DNA of 38,374 bases from Mesotaenium endlicherianum (GCA_009602735.1 WELA01003305.1:668382-706755), one strand, 5' to 3'. Shown: positions 19,901 through 32,388, counted from the first letter of the stretch. Made by a program: numbers and translations. The notes: generated by a model from the sequence alone, not told the origin.

Positions 19901-22900
19901 CATGTCAAGTCACGGGGGGGGAGGGTTGGTGGGCGGTTCGTGCACAAGGATTCTGGTAGTGTCCAGGCACTTAGAGGAACATCATTACAAGCCATTTTTT
20001 GGCAGGGGAATCCTAAGCAATAGCATCCACATGGCAGTGAGAGCCATGACGGTGAGGGCACCCTAGGCAGTAGCATCAACATTTTGAAGAAGTTTGTTTC
20101 CAACAGCTTCCTTATTTGGATCTGTGTCCCTTGCGGCTGCCGGTTGGCAGACTCTCCACAAGATGTTTGTGATCAACGCAGGAACAGCATTCAAGGCCAT
20201 CTGGGGCAGCGTGAAGGGTTTCCTGGATCCCAAGACCGCCGCGAAGATCCAGGTGGGTTTGTTTCACACGCGGTCTCTCTGTTGTTGACACGCCCGGCAT
20301 GCCTCACCCACGATTGGCATGGCGGAAAGGGACCAGCACCCCCGCGCACTACGGGGATGGGAGCACTGCAGCGATGGCTTGCATGACTGGATGTGAACGT
20401 GTGAACATGCCCACATCCAGTCTAGTTTCAGTCAATCCTAGAAGACAGAATGGTTATGGGGGGGGTGCATGGACATGCTGAAGTCCAGCCTAGTCAAAGT
20501 CAGAGAATACAATGAAACCGTTACGAGGCGAATCGAGATAAAGTCGTTACGGGTTGACCAGTTGATTAAAACGGCTGCTCCGCATCCTGCCAGGCTTCCA
20601 GCACGCCTCTGCCCTGCCTTAGATGCATCAGGCATTAGACTGTGGCATCAGACGGTTACCAGGTTCACACTGCCATGCCAGCTGCCGCGCAAGCAGCAAG
20701 CTCTGCTGCCGCCACTTGCATGGACAATGGACGATGCCTACCCGCCAATTCGAACCCGGGGAACGCTCTGAACCAAGCCAGCGCCCTTCTTCCGGGCTCA
20801 ACCCTCTGCCGCCCTTTGTGTGACACGACACAGCCCTTTGTGACGCGACCACTTTGTCCAGCAGCATCTGCGTGCAGGCTGGTCGGCACTCCCCCTGACG
20901 CTCACGGACTTGTGTTTGTCTGGTTGTGCCGCCCTTGTCTTCTGTCATCCCCCCCCCCCTCCCCCCCCCCCTTTGCTTCAGCTGCTGGGCACCAAGTACC
21001 ACGCCAAGCTTCATGAAGCCATCGACCCGAGGTACGTGCTTGCTTGCCTGCATGCTGGCTCTTCAGCGCTCGCCTTCCCTTCTCCTCTTCTTCTCACTTG
21101 TAGGACTACCTCTGCTTAAGAACGTCCCCGCAGTGTGCGAGGAGCACGCGTGTCGTGCCGGTGTCTGGCTTGTCTTTGCGGCGTTTGGCACACCAGCAGC
21201 CAGCAGTCACTTGGATGCTCCTGTTCAGCCGGCTCAGCCATGCCTGCTAGACCTCGCAAAGGTCTTGTTTAGTTTCCTCCTTCTCCTGCTTATGCTGCTG
21301 CTCTGGCCTTGCCCCTCTACTCTGGCACTGAAGTGCATCGTGTGTCGTGTATCGTGCCGCCCTCCTGCCACGTGTCGTTGCATGCTGCAGTCAACTTCCG
21401 GAGTCGCTTGGCGGGACGTGCCGGTGCAATGCGGAGGGCGGCTGCCTCATGTCTGACAAGGGCCCGTGGCAAGACCCTGAGATACTTCGAGTAAGCAAGC
21501 GCTCCCCTGTGCCCCCTCACCAGAAGCCCGCCCCCTGCTGTCTTTGAATGTCTGCCACAGGGGCATGCATGCAGAGCCCAGTTTTCAGTGCTCGCCCCTC
21601 CCAGGATGTCAGACATATCCCTGCTGACAAAAGACTCTTGGCTGAATGTGGATTGCGAGACTACGGGACAAAACGTGTGCTCTGTCATTTTTGTAACTAT
21701 CAAGTGACGAGCGGGGGGGCAGGCAGCCATGGCCAGAGTTCTGGATGTTCATTTTTGATGACGTGGCAATGTCTCCCAAACGGTGCCACGTGTTGGCAGG
21801 CTCTGCAGCTGCAGAGGACGGGCGAGGTAAGCGAGAGCGCGGACGAGAGCGGGCGGGAGCGCTCCCGCAGCAAGGCCAAGTGGCAGCCCCAGCTGTCTGT
21901 GCGAGTAAGAGAACTTTCCGGGCCTTCAATTTGAGCTCCCCTGACGCGCTCGGCCCCATGGCTGGGCTCTCCCCACAAGCCTTATTGCGGAAGTGCTTGA
22001 GTTGCTCTTTGTGATATAGGTGTAGCCACACCCGAATAAGTGAAATAGGTCATGTAATAGGTCTCGTTTTATGACACAAGTGTATGAGTACAGTAGCACA
22101 TGTAAGTTTGTTCCTGACTGTTGGAACCATAAACACTTGTGTATCTGTTGGTCCGCATGCGCAGACCTCTGCTGTCGACCCTGGGCTGCTGACGACAGAC
22201 TGCCAGCTGTCTAGATCTGCCGTGTTGTGCTTGTTCTCACCTCGCATGGCAACCGTGGGCTCTTGTGGGTGGGTGCCAGTTGTCAGAAGCAGACTCGGGG
22301 ACGGAGTCGGCGTCAGAAGCGGAGGAGATGAGTCGGAGCTCGCCCTACTTCAAGGCTGACGAGGCCCGGCTGGCCCCCGTTGAAGAGGAGGTGCTTTTTC
22401 TCCTCCTCTCCCTCACGCTTTTCTTTGCGCGTGTGTGCTTGTGTGTCTGTTTCTGTGTGTGGGCGTGCGCGTTAGTGTGTGCGAGCTTGCGCAAAGCTGC
22501 GCAGGCATGCGCGTGCGTGTGTCTGTACGGAAGGCTTGCACACAAAAGGGTGCCGTGGCATTACTTTCTTGGTCTGAGAAAGAGCTGTAAACCGCAAACC
22601 TTGCGAGTGGGAATGCGAGTAGGAATGCAGGGGCGCCCCCCCATGCTGTTCATATATAGCCAGGTAGGCGGGCGGGCCACTTGACAGGCTGGTAGGCAGG
22701 CATGCAACCAGATTGGCAGGCTCTCGCGTCGCGTCCATGGTAGTAACGTGAATGTCTTCTCTCCTATCTGCTGCTTAGCCCAGCCAGTACGTATCGGCCA
22801 TGCGCCAGACGATGACAGCTCGGGAGGGCGGGGGAGATGGGGGGATGGTGGACGGCGGGGAAGGGGGGTGGAGGGGTGTGGGATGAGTGCTTGCCTGTAG

Positions 22901-25900
22901 AACGGGTCACTTTCATGAAGCTCTCATTGAGCCACCATAGTGCTGTGCATGAGAGCAAGTGCCTATCTGCGCTGGTCTCTCCGTGAGAGCAAGCCTCCCG
23001 TGGGGTGTGGGCTCCTGCCTTGCCCCGGAGCCGAGTCCTGGAGCTTGGACTGACAAGGGCAGTGCTGCTCCAAGCTTCAGGCCTCGGGTGCATGCTCAGC
23101 TCGGGGGGGAAGAGAGCCCACACAAGTGTTCAGGGCAGAGAGAGCAGGCAGTGGGCGATGAGCGGGGTCGGTGGGGCAGGGCTGCTCCAAGCTTCAGGCT
23201 CTGGATTCAGGCTCAGCTCTGGCGTGAAGGAGAGGGAGAGACTTGGACGAGGGTCCAGGGCAGAGAGAGCAGAGAGAGAAGACAGTGAAATCGGCTCTGC
23301 TGCTCCAAGCTGCAGGCTCCAGGCTCCAGGCTCCAGGCTCCAGGCTTTTCCCACTGCCCACTGCCCACTGCCTGCTCTCTCTGGTCCTGACCAACCCAAC
23401 AGTGGCACGCCTTTTTTCGCTCTCATAAAAGCCAGCTGGTGGTCAGAATCCAGGGGAAGATGTAACGGCCGTTATATATGCGCGCACCGTTGTCTGCGGC
23501 CTTTTTCCCTGTGGATGGGGCTGGGGGCTTGGGGCTGGGTGGGATTGGGTGGGTGGTTGGGTGGGCAGTACTGTTTCTCTTTCCTGCATCTACATGAGGC
23601 GTGTGGCCCTTCAACTCCTCCACCTCTCCTCTCCCAGAGTCGTTCTTCTCTTATTTTGCCAATTGCTCACTCGTCTCTCTCTCCCCCCTCCTCCCCCCCC
23701 CCCTTCCCCCCCCGTCAGCTAGCTAATAAGCCTCAGAAAGACATCTCGCCCCCCATGCCCTCTTCCCTTGGGCCATTCCTCCCCCCTTTCCTTTCTCATC
23801 CCTGGCTAATCCCTCCTCCCCCCTCCCTCTCTCCATCTCCCTTCCCCTCCTTCCTCCTTCCTCCTATTTCCCCTCCCTCTCTCCCTCTCCCTCACTCTCT
23901 CGTTCCGCAGCTGCGAAGCTCTGGAGAGGGCAACCATGGCAGCAACCACGGCGGCCACCCTGGGGGCCTCTTCCCCCCCCGCCCCCCCAGAGTCGCCACC
24001 AGCAGCATGCGGGGCAACCCCGGAGGGGCCCACCCCCTGCCCCCCCCTCCCAGGAGGCAGGACAGTTTCCCAGAAGCTTCCTCTGACGACGACTCGGGCG
24101 AGCTAGACCCCTCCATCGCGATGAGGCGCGGCAACTACCAGCTGCCGCCCACCTCGCTGCGGCCCCAGCGGGCCCCCCATCGGACAAACTTCCGAACAGG
24201 TGGCGAAGGGCAGGCGGCCGTGTCCTCGGCGCCCTCGGGGCTCCCTGCTGCCGGGACACGTGGCGGCGCGGGGTCTGCCGTCTCTCCTGGAAACCACGGC
24301 TCCTCCAAGCCCCCCTCAGGTGCGCCCTGCCATGCCTAACTCCTACAGATATACGCCCCCTCCCGCCCCCACTCCCCTCCCTCACTCGGGTGATGCTTGT
24401 AAAAATTGTCAGACTCTGTGGAGAAGCTTGCGCTGCCCACGGTGCTGACAGCTGGCCACGAGCCATGAGGGCGGTCCGGCTAGGCACCCCTTGCTTCATA
24501 TCCTACACCACCACTTTCCCAGCTTATGGGTCTGCTGCAGCTGCTCTAGCCTTGTCCGAGCCCCAGTCTCGCCATCCCACCATCTCGTCAGCGGGCGTTC
24601 TGCGTGTGCACCTTCTTTGCGTCCTTTTCGATTCACCTCTCGCCGCCGGCCAGCTGACTGATAGCTCGAGACAAGACAATAGCCGGCGGTTCCTCCCTCA
24701 GGCTGACAATTCTTTCGCTGTCGGCCGAGTGCCAGCTAGCTGCTACCTAGCTGCCAACTGACAGAGCCGGCTCCTTCTCGTTGTCCGCGAATGAGCAGGG
24801 AGCAACGGCAGCAGCGGCGGCGGCCACCATGGGTTTTTTGTTGCCTTCTTCAGCGTTCTCGTTGGCATCCTCGCCTTCCTGCCCCGCCTGATATACTCAG
24901 CCATCTCCGCATCCGCGGCCGCTGCGGGCAGCAGCAGCAGCAGCAGTGGCCACGCCAGCAGCGCAGCCGTGGCTCCGGCCGTTGACGACAGCTTTGGCGC
25001 AGACGCTCTGCCGCCCTACGGGGCAGACCCCGAGCGCGAGCGGGGGGGCGTTGGGGGGGGCGTCGCTGCCAGGGTGTCGCCGAGCCGTCTGTCACCAAAG
25101 CAGCTGGCGAAGCGCGTGGAGAATCTGGAGGCTGAGGTGGCGAAGCTGAGCTCCATGCCGCCCACGCCGAACCGGCCCGTCTCGCCCACGTGGCCAGCGC
25201 CGGCGCTTGAGCGCGTGCGCACGCTGGAGTCTGAGCTGGCCGAGACTCGCAAGGTGAGAGAGAGAGAGAGGGAGAGAGGGGGGCGGGGGAGGGCGGGGTT
25301 GAGAGGGAGAGAGAGGGGGGGGGCAGGAGGGAGGGGGAGAAGGAGAGGGAGAGAGAGCTTCTCCCTTCGCTCCCTTGAAGGTGCTCATTGGAAGTTGATG
25401 AAGGTTCCCCCTGTTTGGGCTAGAGGGATGCTGGGCGAAGTGTAAGACTAGTCTCCCCCTTCCCCAATTTGGCTATTCTATGGTATTCAGTGGAAAGCGA
25501 GGAGGGGAGGATGTGTCTTGTGTATGCTGCAGGACGCTGCCCGGGGAGGAGACGCTGCCATGAGGGTGTGTGTAGTGTGTGAGTGGCGCATGTGGGTCCA
25601 GTGCTTGGTGTTGCCGTCTCAGTATTGTGAGTTTGAACCCAGTTTCCGCTCAAGCCGGTTCTGCATTAGAGGCCGTCACAACGTCCCTCTTTGGCTCTTT
25701 GGGTGTGGGAAAATGCACACATTCTTGTGTTCTCCAAGCGGGGAGAAGGACAAGGCACGCACTTACATGTGTGTGTGTGTGTTTGTGCTTGTGCGCGGGG
25801 CTGTTGGATAGTTATCTTTCAGCTGGTATTCAACTGGCGGTATAGAAGGGTTGCAGGGAGGGAGGAGAGAAGGAGGGAGAGCACTTGTGGAGCAGGTCAA

Positions 25901-26941
25901 GAAAAGGGGAGGGTTAGGTCGAGTTTGAGGATGTGGCACTGGCAGACGATGCGAGCGTTCCTCTTTCTCCTGACGGCTGGTCTTTCGTATGACGTCTGGT
26001 CTTCCGCAGGACGTGTGAATGATGGGGGAGGAAAGAGTATTATAGCAGCAGTTCCGTTGTTGCTGTTGCTGGCCCTGGGCCCGACTTTGAGTTTTCCTGA
26101 ACTCGGGGACTGGCTCGGGCGCTGTGCTCCGCTGTGTGTGTGTGACGCAGACACTTGGCAACGTCCTGATGAGGCAGGAGGAGCTTTGGGTCCAGCTTGA
26201 GAAGCTCAAGGACTCTGAGTTTGCTGTAAGCTCTCTCTCTATCTCTGCTGCTGCCCGCACTCCGTGCTGCCTCCAGGCCAGTCCCCTGGAGCCTGCCCGG
26301 TATCCCTCCCTCTCCACTTTCCTCTACTGATGCAATTCTCACACACACCGAGTGTTACTATTTAGCGTGTTGCGTACACGTGAGCGTGCGCGTGTGCATG
26401 CGTGCAAGCGTGCAGGCGTGTGCATTTATGCGCGCCTGCGTATGTGTCGAGTGGGAGCCCCACCGGCATGGAGGAACACTGGCACTGTTCTTCTTGGTCA
26501 GACGAACCTCCCCTTTGTTCAACGTGAAAGGCAGACTTTGTTGCAGCTGGGAGCTTGCGACCTCTTTTTCTACCGATTTCCCCACAAATGGCCTGTGAGT
26601 GGCCCTCGGATGCTCCGCGCCTGCATCCGCAATTGGCTTGAGAATTGCCCGTGAACGAATCCCTGAAGTAACTCTCCGGCTGAACTCGCGAATGCAGCTG
26701 TGTGCGGCCCGCGAGAGAATCTTCGAGCGGTCCATGTATCGCCCGCGATAACAACTTTGTGAACCGCCCGTTGGAACGTGAATCTATGAATGGCCTGCAA
26801 ATGGCCTCTGAATCACGAAGTCGCCTGTGACTACTGGCCTGTGACTGGTCCGTGAATGAATCCGCCTCATTTTGTGTTCGTGTTCTGTGCGTTCTGTGCT
26901 CCTGCTTGGCGCTGCAGAAGAAGCTGCGGTGCTGGGGCTAG
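16971..26941 (+). CDS. SEC14-like phosphatidylinositol/phosphatidylcholine transfer protein, plant SFH type
   Basis: Modelled exons: 16971-17347, 17789-17888, 18553-18819, 19369-19446, 20151-20252, 20982-21031, 21391-21490, 21809-21904, 22280-22390, 22779-22847, 23911-24319, 24799-25253, 26151-26225, 26918-26941. All phases agree, giving about 770 residues; SFH proteins are usually nearer 600. Order: basic N-terminus with [21 protein letters not shown] domain ([16 protein letters not shown]); SEC14 lipid fold about 160-345 ([74 protein letters not shown]); linker with ARLAPVEEE; Gly/Pro/Ser-rich exon 11; hydrophobic [20 protein letters not shown] about 599-618; coiled coil; RQEEL and terminal KKLRCWG. 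The family exchanges PI and PC between membranes and supports phosphoinositide synthesis in polarised growth. The linker reads LPESLGG where relatives have LPEFLGG. Exons 1-7 and 12-14 are firm, 8-11 tentative; exon 10's donor is a guess. Confidence 0.88.
23040..23345 (+). repeat. Intronic minisatellite (~110-130 bp units, then CAGGCTC repeats)
   Basis: Three diverged units contain GCTGCTCCAAGCTTCAGGC or a near match and CAGGGCAGAGAGAGCA. The third passes into about five CAGGCTC heptamers at about 23311-23345. It lies in the intron between modelled SFH exons 10 and 11. The open frame running through it into the next exon is fortuitous upstream of the acceptor at 23909-23910. Confidence 0.7.
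23640..23905 (+). repeat. Long polypyrimidine tract before an SFH exon
   Basis: About 265 bases of CT-rich DNA, with C runs near 23690-23715, ending in CGTTCCGCAG, the acceptor of the Gly/Pro-rich exon. Confidence 0.75.
25254..25360 (+). repeat. GA-rich polypurine tract directly after an SFH exon
   Basis: Starts at the splice donor of exon 12 (AAG|GTGAGAG) and runs about 100 bases as almost pure G/A on the plus strand. Confidence 0.75.
26590..26870 (+). repeat. Degenerate short repeats built on GGCCTGTGA / CCCGTGAA in the last SFH intron
   Basis: Recurring short units such as GGCCTGTGA, GCCCGTGAA, GGTCCGTGAATGAATCC and GGCCTGCAAATGGCC recur at roughly 20-30 base spacing. This is an imperfect minisatellite with no coding sense. 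It precedes the acceptor of the terminal exon (26918). Confidence 0.55.
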
Positions 26942-28290
26942 GGCCGAGCTGGGCGGTGGGCAAAGCTACGTTGGGAGCGAAGGCGGGCGCTGGGTCCTCC
27001 TATGCGCGGCTTCCGACTGTAGAGTAGGCCCCTGCAACCGGTTTCTTGGAAAAAGAAATGTCTCCCTCATGTCTCCTGCTCTGGACTGTTGCTCCTCTCT
27101 CGCGGGTGGCAGGGGCAGGGGGACCAGCTCACCGCCCCGTTTTCTCTTCTGTTCCCCTTGCTGTAGTCCAAAGCTGTCTCTGAGCTGGTCTGGGCGTGAT
27201 GTGAAAAGGACCCTCCAGGTCTGGAAGCATGCCAAATAGTCTCGTGTGCCTTCAGTGCTCGTCTGGCTGCAGCTTAGAAGGTGTTGATGGGTAGCCTGCC
27301 GCTAGTTGCTCAAACAGGGGGAGCTCCCCTCTACCCTTGTGGGGCGTGAGGGCATGTTACTTGTAGGGCTCTTGGTCGTGTTGACGCGCAGTTACTCCAA
27401 ATTTAGGTGGAATCGCCTGTTGGAAGCAGCTGAGTTGTGAAGTACTGCCTGCCGGGCACGACTGTGAAAAGTAAGACGGACACTCATTCTGTAGGGAGAT
27501 GCAGGACTCGTGGGGGAGGAGACAGTGAGAGGTTAAGTCAACAGGCAGGGGCTCCTGCTGCGATGGAGAGGCAGTCTACGGTGTAAGAGTATATAAGGTT
27601 TTGTGATTGAGGAGGCGCAGGGGAGGTACGCCGTCTGAAGCACTGCTGACAAGCTGCCAGATTCTGACTGGCTGCTGCTAGCTCCAGCAGTGCTGTTTCT
27701 TCCAGGTGGCACGAGCTAGCAGCTTAGCGTATTGTTGGACCAATGGTCAACCTTCTTGATCAGATTGGACGGAGTCGGGCCTTTATCTCTTGACAAAGTT
27801 TTTTGAGCAACGTTACACCCAGACCTTCCCCCCCGTCTCTATCTCTACTGCCTGCGGTGGGTTCATTACCTTTTTGCAAATAGTTGTTTTCCCTTAGGTT
27901 AGTGTCAGCATGCAGATGCTCATTACAAAACTTTATTTTTTCTGGCACTGAACGACTCGACTTTCGTCATAGTTTTCGATGCAATAAGAATGTGCGCTTC
28001 AATTTGTGAAGCCACGTTATTCAAGTGCATGAAAAAAATCTCGTAACTATTGAGTGCATTGTGTATCTCGCTTTTGCTTGCGCTTGGTGAGTTGTGTCCT
28101 CTAATCTAGCCATGGTGTCTCCGCTCATTTCCGTACATGGGTGTAAAGACTGGATTGAAGCACGTTCCTCATGGTGTAGGCATCCAAGGTCGCAATGTAG
28201 GAATCACCTTCTTGATTGGACCAGACCGACTCTACTCTTCAGATGCCAATAAGCTTGTAATGAATGGGTAGGTGGTAATTGAAGCGGTTC

Positions 28291-30244
28291 CTAAATGCTT
28301 GAGAGCAGGACAAGAATGTTATCTCTACCATCACTCACCATGACATTCAAGGCCAGCTCGGTGTCTGATTGGGAGTCCAAGCAAATATAATCTCTAGGGA
28401 TCAACTGGCACTGGGAGGTGCCTTGCACCATTGAAAATAATATGCGTGAGAGGTTGTAATAGTGGCAACTACTAGTAGACCACAGAATTTTACCATCTGC
28501 AGAAAGCCTCCAAGCATGCAAGCAGTAGCCTGTCAATTTGTCATGGCAAACAACATGAACCAATTGTTGCATGAGAAGAAACCAGTCACTTCATCTTACA
28601 CTGACGTGCTACCTTCTGTAATGATAGTGCCTCGCAGCCAGTGCTTAACTGTACACAAAAATGTGAATTACTGGTCATATTTCCAGCCCCTTCGCGTACG
28701 CAAATTGCTCAAATTGATCACATTGCCCACATTGCCCTAATACATGCCCTTCCGTCTAAAAATATCGTCACACCCCAACGCTAGCACGAAGAAAAGTCAT
28801 ATCTTGATCTTCGCTAGGGGAGCATAGTCCTGACCACAAGGCAACATAGCCCGAAAAACTTGAAGTTGTAGCAGGTTCATATGACCAGCTCTGTAGCCCA
28901 TAATCGACTCTGCAGAGACCAGTCGCACAGATAGAGCACAAGACACCAAATATACACTAGTGCTCTCGCGCTACAGCATGGGCGAAGCTAAGTCTATGGG
29001 CAGTGTTGCAACCGCAGCAGGCTGTCTTAACAAGCCCAGGTAGCTTGGGCACCTTGGCAGCTCGGGCAGCTTGGGCCAGGCTGACGGGCAGCTTTTTGCC
29101 GTGTTGGTTGGCAGCTTTGCCCACGAGAGGAGATAAGTAACTTGCCAAAAGGCCAAGAAACAGAGATGGAAAGCCTTACTGCCGACGGCAGCTGGCTGGA
29201 AGCTGCTGTCAGCCAGAGGAAGGCAGTAGCTTAAGTATGATGATGAAAATATTCACCACCACAAGGGGAACTGCAGTTTATCCAACCATCCATCATGGTC
29301 ACAGCCCATGACAAACCAGCCCCCGACGGACCAGCCCGTGACAGACCAGCCCGCGACAGCAAGTACACAAGTTATCATGTCAGCGACAACTTCACGTGTC
29401 CTGCTCTGCATGTTGCTGTGCCAGGGCAAGGTGCCAACAGAGACATATAGACGGTTTTGAAATATTGCTGTAAGTGAAAACAACAAGATTCGAACTTCCC
29501 CATTGCTAAAGGTTGGACAACACAAAACTCGCACAGGTCTTCAGCCACTTCATACATAAGCTCATACACCTTCAGGCTGCCATGGTAGGTCTTGTGACTG
29601 ATGTGATTAGCATACCTCGTAGATACTGTACCGCGTGTAAAAGTCCAATGATCTGAACTTTTAGAGAGGAAACTCGTCCATTGGCCATCTCGTTGAAACC
29701 CCAGCCATCTGCAACAGAGATCTCAGCATAGTCACTCGAGCTGATCCAAAATCGTCAACCAGCCAGAGAGTCAACAACACGCAAGCAACTAAATGCTCAA
29801 GAAGCTCTCATCAGTGTGAAAACTTGCGACCACAGGCCCTCTAATTTAAACAGGCCAAATTATTGAGTTCCACCCTTGTATCTTAATTAAGGCGTTGGTA
29901 AGTGATGTGGATGTAACAGATGCACAGTACCAAAGTTACTGCAAAGAAGGTCAGGCACCCGTCCCCAACACCCTTTGAGGAGTAGGAGCAATGTGTCCCA
30001 TCTCCCAGGAGTTAAGCGGACAGCCTGTGCAAAGCGGGTCCTAGAGAGATAGTCCTTAATTAGCCTCAAAAGGATGACTAAGGATCATGTTGACGGTAGA
30101 GAGTAGATGCATCTTGAGCAATACGTGCCAGGTCGACATTTTGAACGCGATATCATACCAGACCCTCAGAATGCCTCCAAAAAGTGGTGTGACTGATCGA
30201 AGTTTAGAATGGAGAAAAGACTGATTCAGGTCGGCCATGTGCAA
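28291..30244 (-). other. Unrecognised minus-strand ORF cluster, possibly exons of an unknown gene
   Basis: Four minus-strand ORFs look more protein-like than background: 30244-30056, 30069-29887, 29569-29375 and 28572-28291. They include CLHAWRLSADGKILWSTSS, YELMYEVAEDLCEFCVVQPL and, from a second frame at 29534-29253, RLYVSVGTLPWHSNMQSR. CTTACAG on the minus strand near 29470 could be an acceptor and GTGAGT near 28336 a donor. The Trp/Tyr/Leu spacing vaguely recalls F-box/kelch-type proteins, but I cannot identify a domain, and no complete exon chain was established. Confidence 0.2.
29302..29361. repeat. 15-bp minisatellite, four copies
   Basis: Units CAGCCC-(AT/CC/GT/CG)-GACRRAC-like at 29302-29316, 29317-29331, 29332-29346 and 29347-29361. 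On the minus strand it reads as a GWSV(T/G) peptide repeat. Confidence 0.85.
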
Positions 30245-30733
30245 TAAGTTTCACTGCACTTACATGGAGAAAGAAATCGGTCCTCATTTAACACAGCCAA
30301 ACCATTGACGATAAGTAGCACCGCCTGAAATAAAGTGAACAGGGTCATGACGCCTCCCCTATATTATCTTTGATGTATCGTCTGCATCTGGAGGTGTCTA
30401 CAAGGATTCTCTTTGGAGATATAAATTTCTTAGGCAGTCAACTTTGATGCGCAAGTGTCTCTAGTGACCCGAATAAGTTTCACTTGCATCATCTAAAAAC
30501 TCTGATGCACAATTGCTTCTGCGATAATCTAAGCACTGGAGTTCGTCACGATGAAGGAAAGTTTATGAATGACTGACGAATTAACATGCACCTGTGCGCA
30601 GTACGGAAGCGTACCAAGTTGACTCGTTGCTGAAAATGAAAAGTCGTGTTGTGTTGGGGATTCTAAATTGTGCAGCTCCTACGAACGCCGCTCGTAAGGC
30701 CCGTCGGATGGCAGGAGCGAACGTGCACTTGAG

Positions 30734-30751
30734 CGTCGACTGCAGTCGACG
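30734..30751. repeat. Perfect 18-bp palindrome
   Basis: CGTCGACTGCAGTCGACG is self-complementary over its full length. A further GTCGACAGCTGCAG lies just after, about 30760-30773. Confidence 0.9.
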
Positions 30752-30799
30752 GCCTGGTGTCGACAGCTGCAGAGGTTCGACTGAGTCCCTGTGGGTCGG

Positions 30800-30827
30800 C
30801 ACCTGGTGGGTTGCACCTGGTGGGTTG
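30800..30827. repeat. Exact 14-bp tandem repeat, two copies
   Basis: CACCTGGTGGGTTG occurs twice in direct succession, followed by a partial third (CACC). Confidence 0.9.
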
Positions 30828-31167
30828 CACCCAGTTTTGGCCCAGAGCAGAGCAATGTTGTGACAAAGCTGGCACTGAAGCAGCGACACTCGCACTTGAG
30901 CGCACATTTACATCTTTGGCTAGCTCGTCTTCATGATCGGAGTAATGAGAGTGTATGAGAGTACGTATAAGAGTTCTGTAATTGTTGTCAGGCTGGCAGC
31001 AATTGTTGTCATATGAGCACAACAAAGCTCCTTTAGATGACTTGGGCTCCTTGCGTGCTGTGCCGCTCTGAGAAGAACTAGGAGAGGAACATCTGACAGC
31101 TTTGGTGATCGAAGCTGGATACGTTCTGCCTCAGTAATTTACAATATATCGCTTGACCCCGCGTGAG

Positions 31168-32352
31168 ATGGCACTCACATGCCACTTGATTAAGCCGTCT
31201 TGTATCCTGAAGCTGCATCCCCGTACTCTTTCGTCTCTTCCCCGCCTAGAGTGTACTAGCCCATCATTGAGATTGGAGCAAAGCTTCAATTTATCCAATC
31301 TTTTTCATGCTAGACCGAAAGATCGACATTGGAATGCAAAGCACGCTCTGTCTTCATCCAAAAGGGTGCCTCTTGGCATAGGACATGCCGTTTCAAAAAA
31401 ACTCATATCACAGAAGCCGCATTCACTCAGCGTAAGACCTCAGAGTGACCAAAGTAGGGTGACATATAGATGCTTCGATGAAGGGAAGGTAGCAAATCAC
31501 GTCACAGACTTCCAACCTGATGCCATAATGGTCCTAGCAGGGGGGCAGACTGAAGATGGAGGAGTGCCAGGTACATTATGCTCCCTGATAGCAGGCCACT
31601 GCTAGAAAGGCATATGATACTTTGGACCTCTTGATAGTTGGAAGGGGAGCTTGTGTGGAAGACAATGCGTAGGAACTGAAACGACTCATCGTCCAGCAGT
31701 CGAGGCAAGTCACAGAAGAAGTTTCTAGAGCATAAAGTGTTGCCTGGGGCATATGGAACAGTCTTCACTGTGCCAGTTGTCTGACGGTGGGTGATCCCCA
31801 CTGCCAGTGTGGGTGCAGAAGCGGCTTGACGTGGCCCTCTCGCTGCATCGCAAGTATGGCTGCCCCATCGTCTGCTTAGGTGGGGGCACACCCCACAGGC
31901 CCCCTGTGATTGGGCCAGCTGGCCATGTCATCCATGAAGGCACCTCATGTGCTGACTACCTTCTTTCCAAGGTGAGGCAACTTCATACCTTATCATATTG
32001 TTAAATACTGACATGACGACATATGGGCTCTACTTTCTTCCGTTGCCCCCCTATCTGGTGGGAATCTCTTGCCCTTTTGACTTGACTCACAAAGAATAGC
32101 AAGTCAAAGGTCAAAGGTCCAGGTTGCTTTACCAAAGAAGAGCTTCGAGCATTTAACATAAGGATGTTCTCACGGGGAGTTTTTGTACCGGGGGTGTGTC
32201 TCCTCCTTCAGGCCATTCACTGTGCAATTCTTGTGGGGGCATTAGCATGAGATCCATGTACATACATGCTTATGTGCATATTTCAACATGTTTTGATTAT
32301 GTTCTGTGTCTTTGTAGTGTGTGCAGCACTGAGAGAAAACCTTATGCATCTG

Positions 32353-32388
<36 letters not shown>

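Larger units (their letters stand above)
26942..31167. other. Intergenic region, mostly unassigned
   Basis: Between the SFH stop and the DUF218 start. 26942-28280 holds no recognisable gene; it should include the SFH 3' untranslated region, but no clear poly(A) signal was identified. 28290-30250 contains weak minus-strand exon-like ORFs (separate entry). 28957-29156 is Ala/Leu-rich coding of a GGCAGCTTGG-type repeat. Minisatellites lie at 29302-29361 and 30800-30827, and a long palindrome at 30734-30751. Confidence 0.5.

Noticed and set aside
23005..24339. Uninterrupted 444-codon plus-strand ORF
   Set aside because: Its first two thirds cross an intronic minisatellite and a polypyrimidine tract. 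Only the part after the acceptor at 23910 is supported as an SFH exon.
25638..25650. Second B-box-like sequence (GTTTGAACCC)
   Set aside because: It lies inside an SFH intron without D- or anticodon-arm structure.
28957..29156. Ala/Leu-rich minus-strand ORFs
   Set aside because: They are produced by a short GGCAGCTTGG-like repeat and open in more than one frame.
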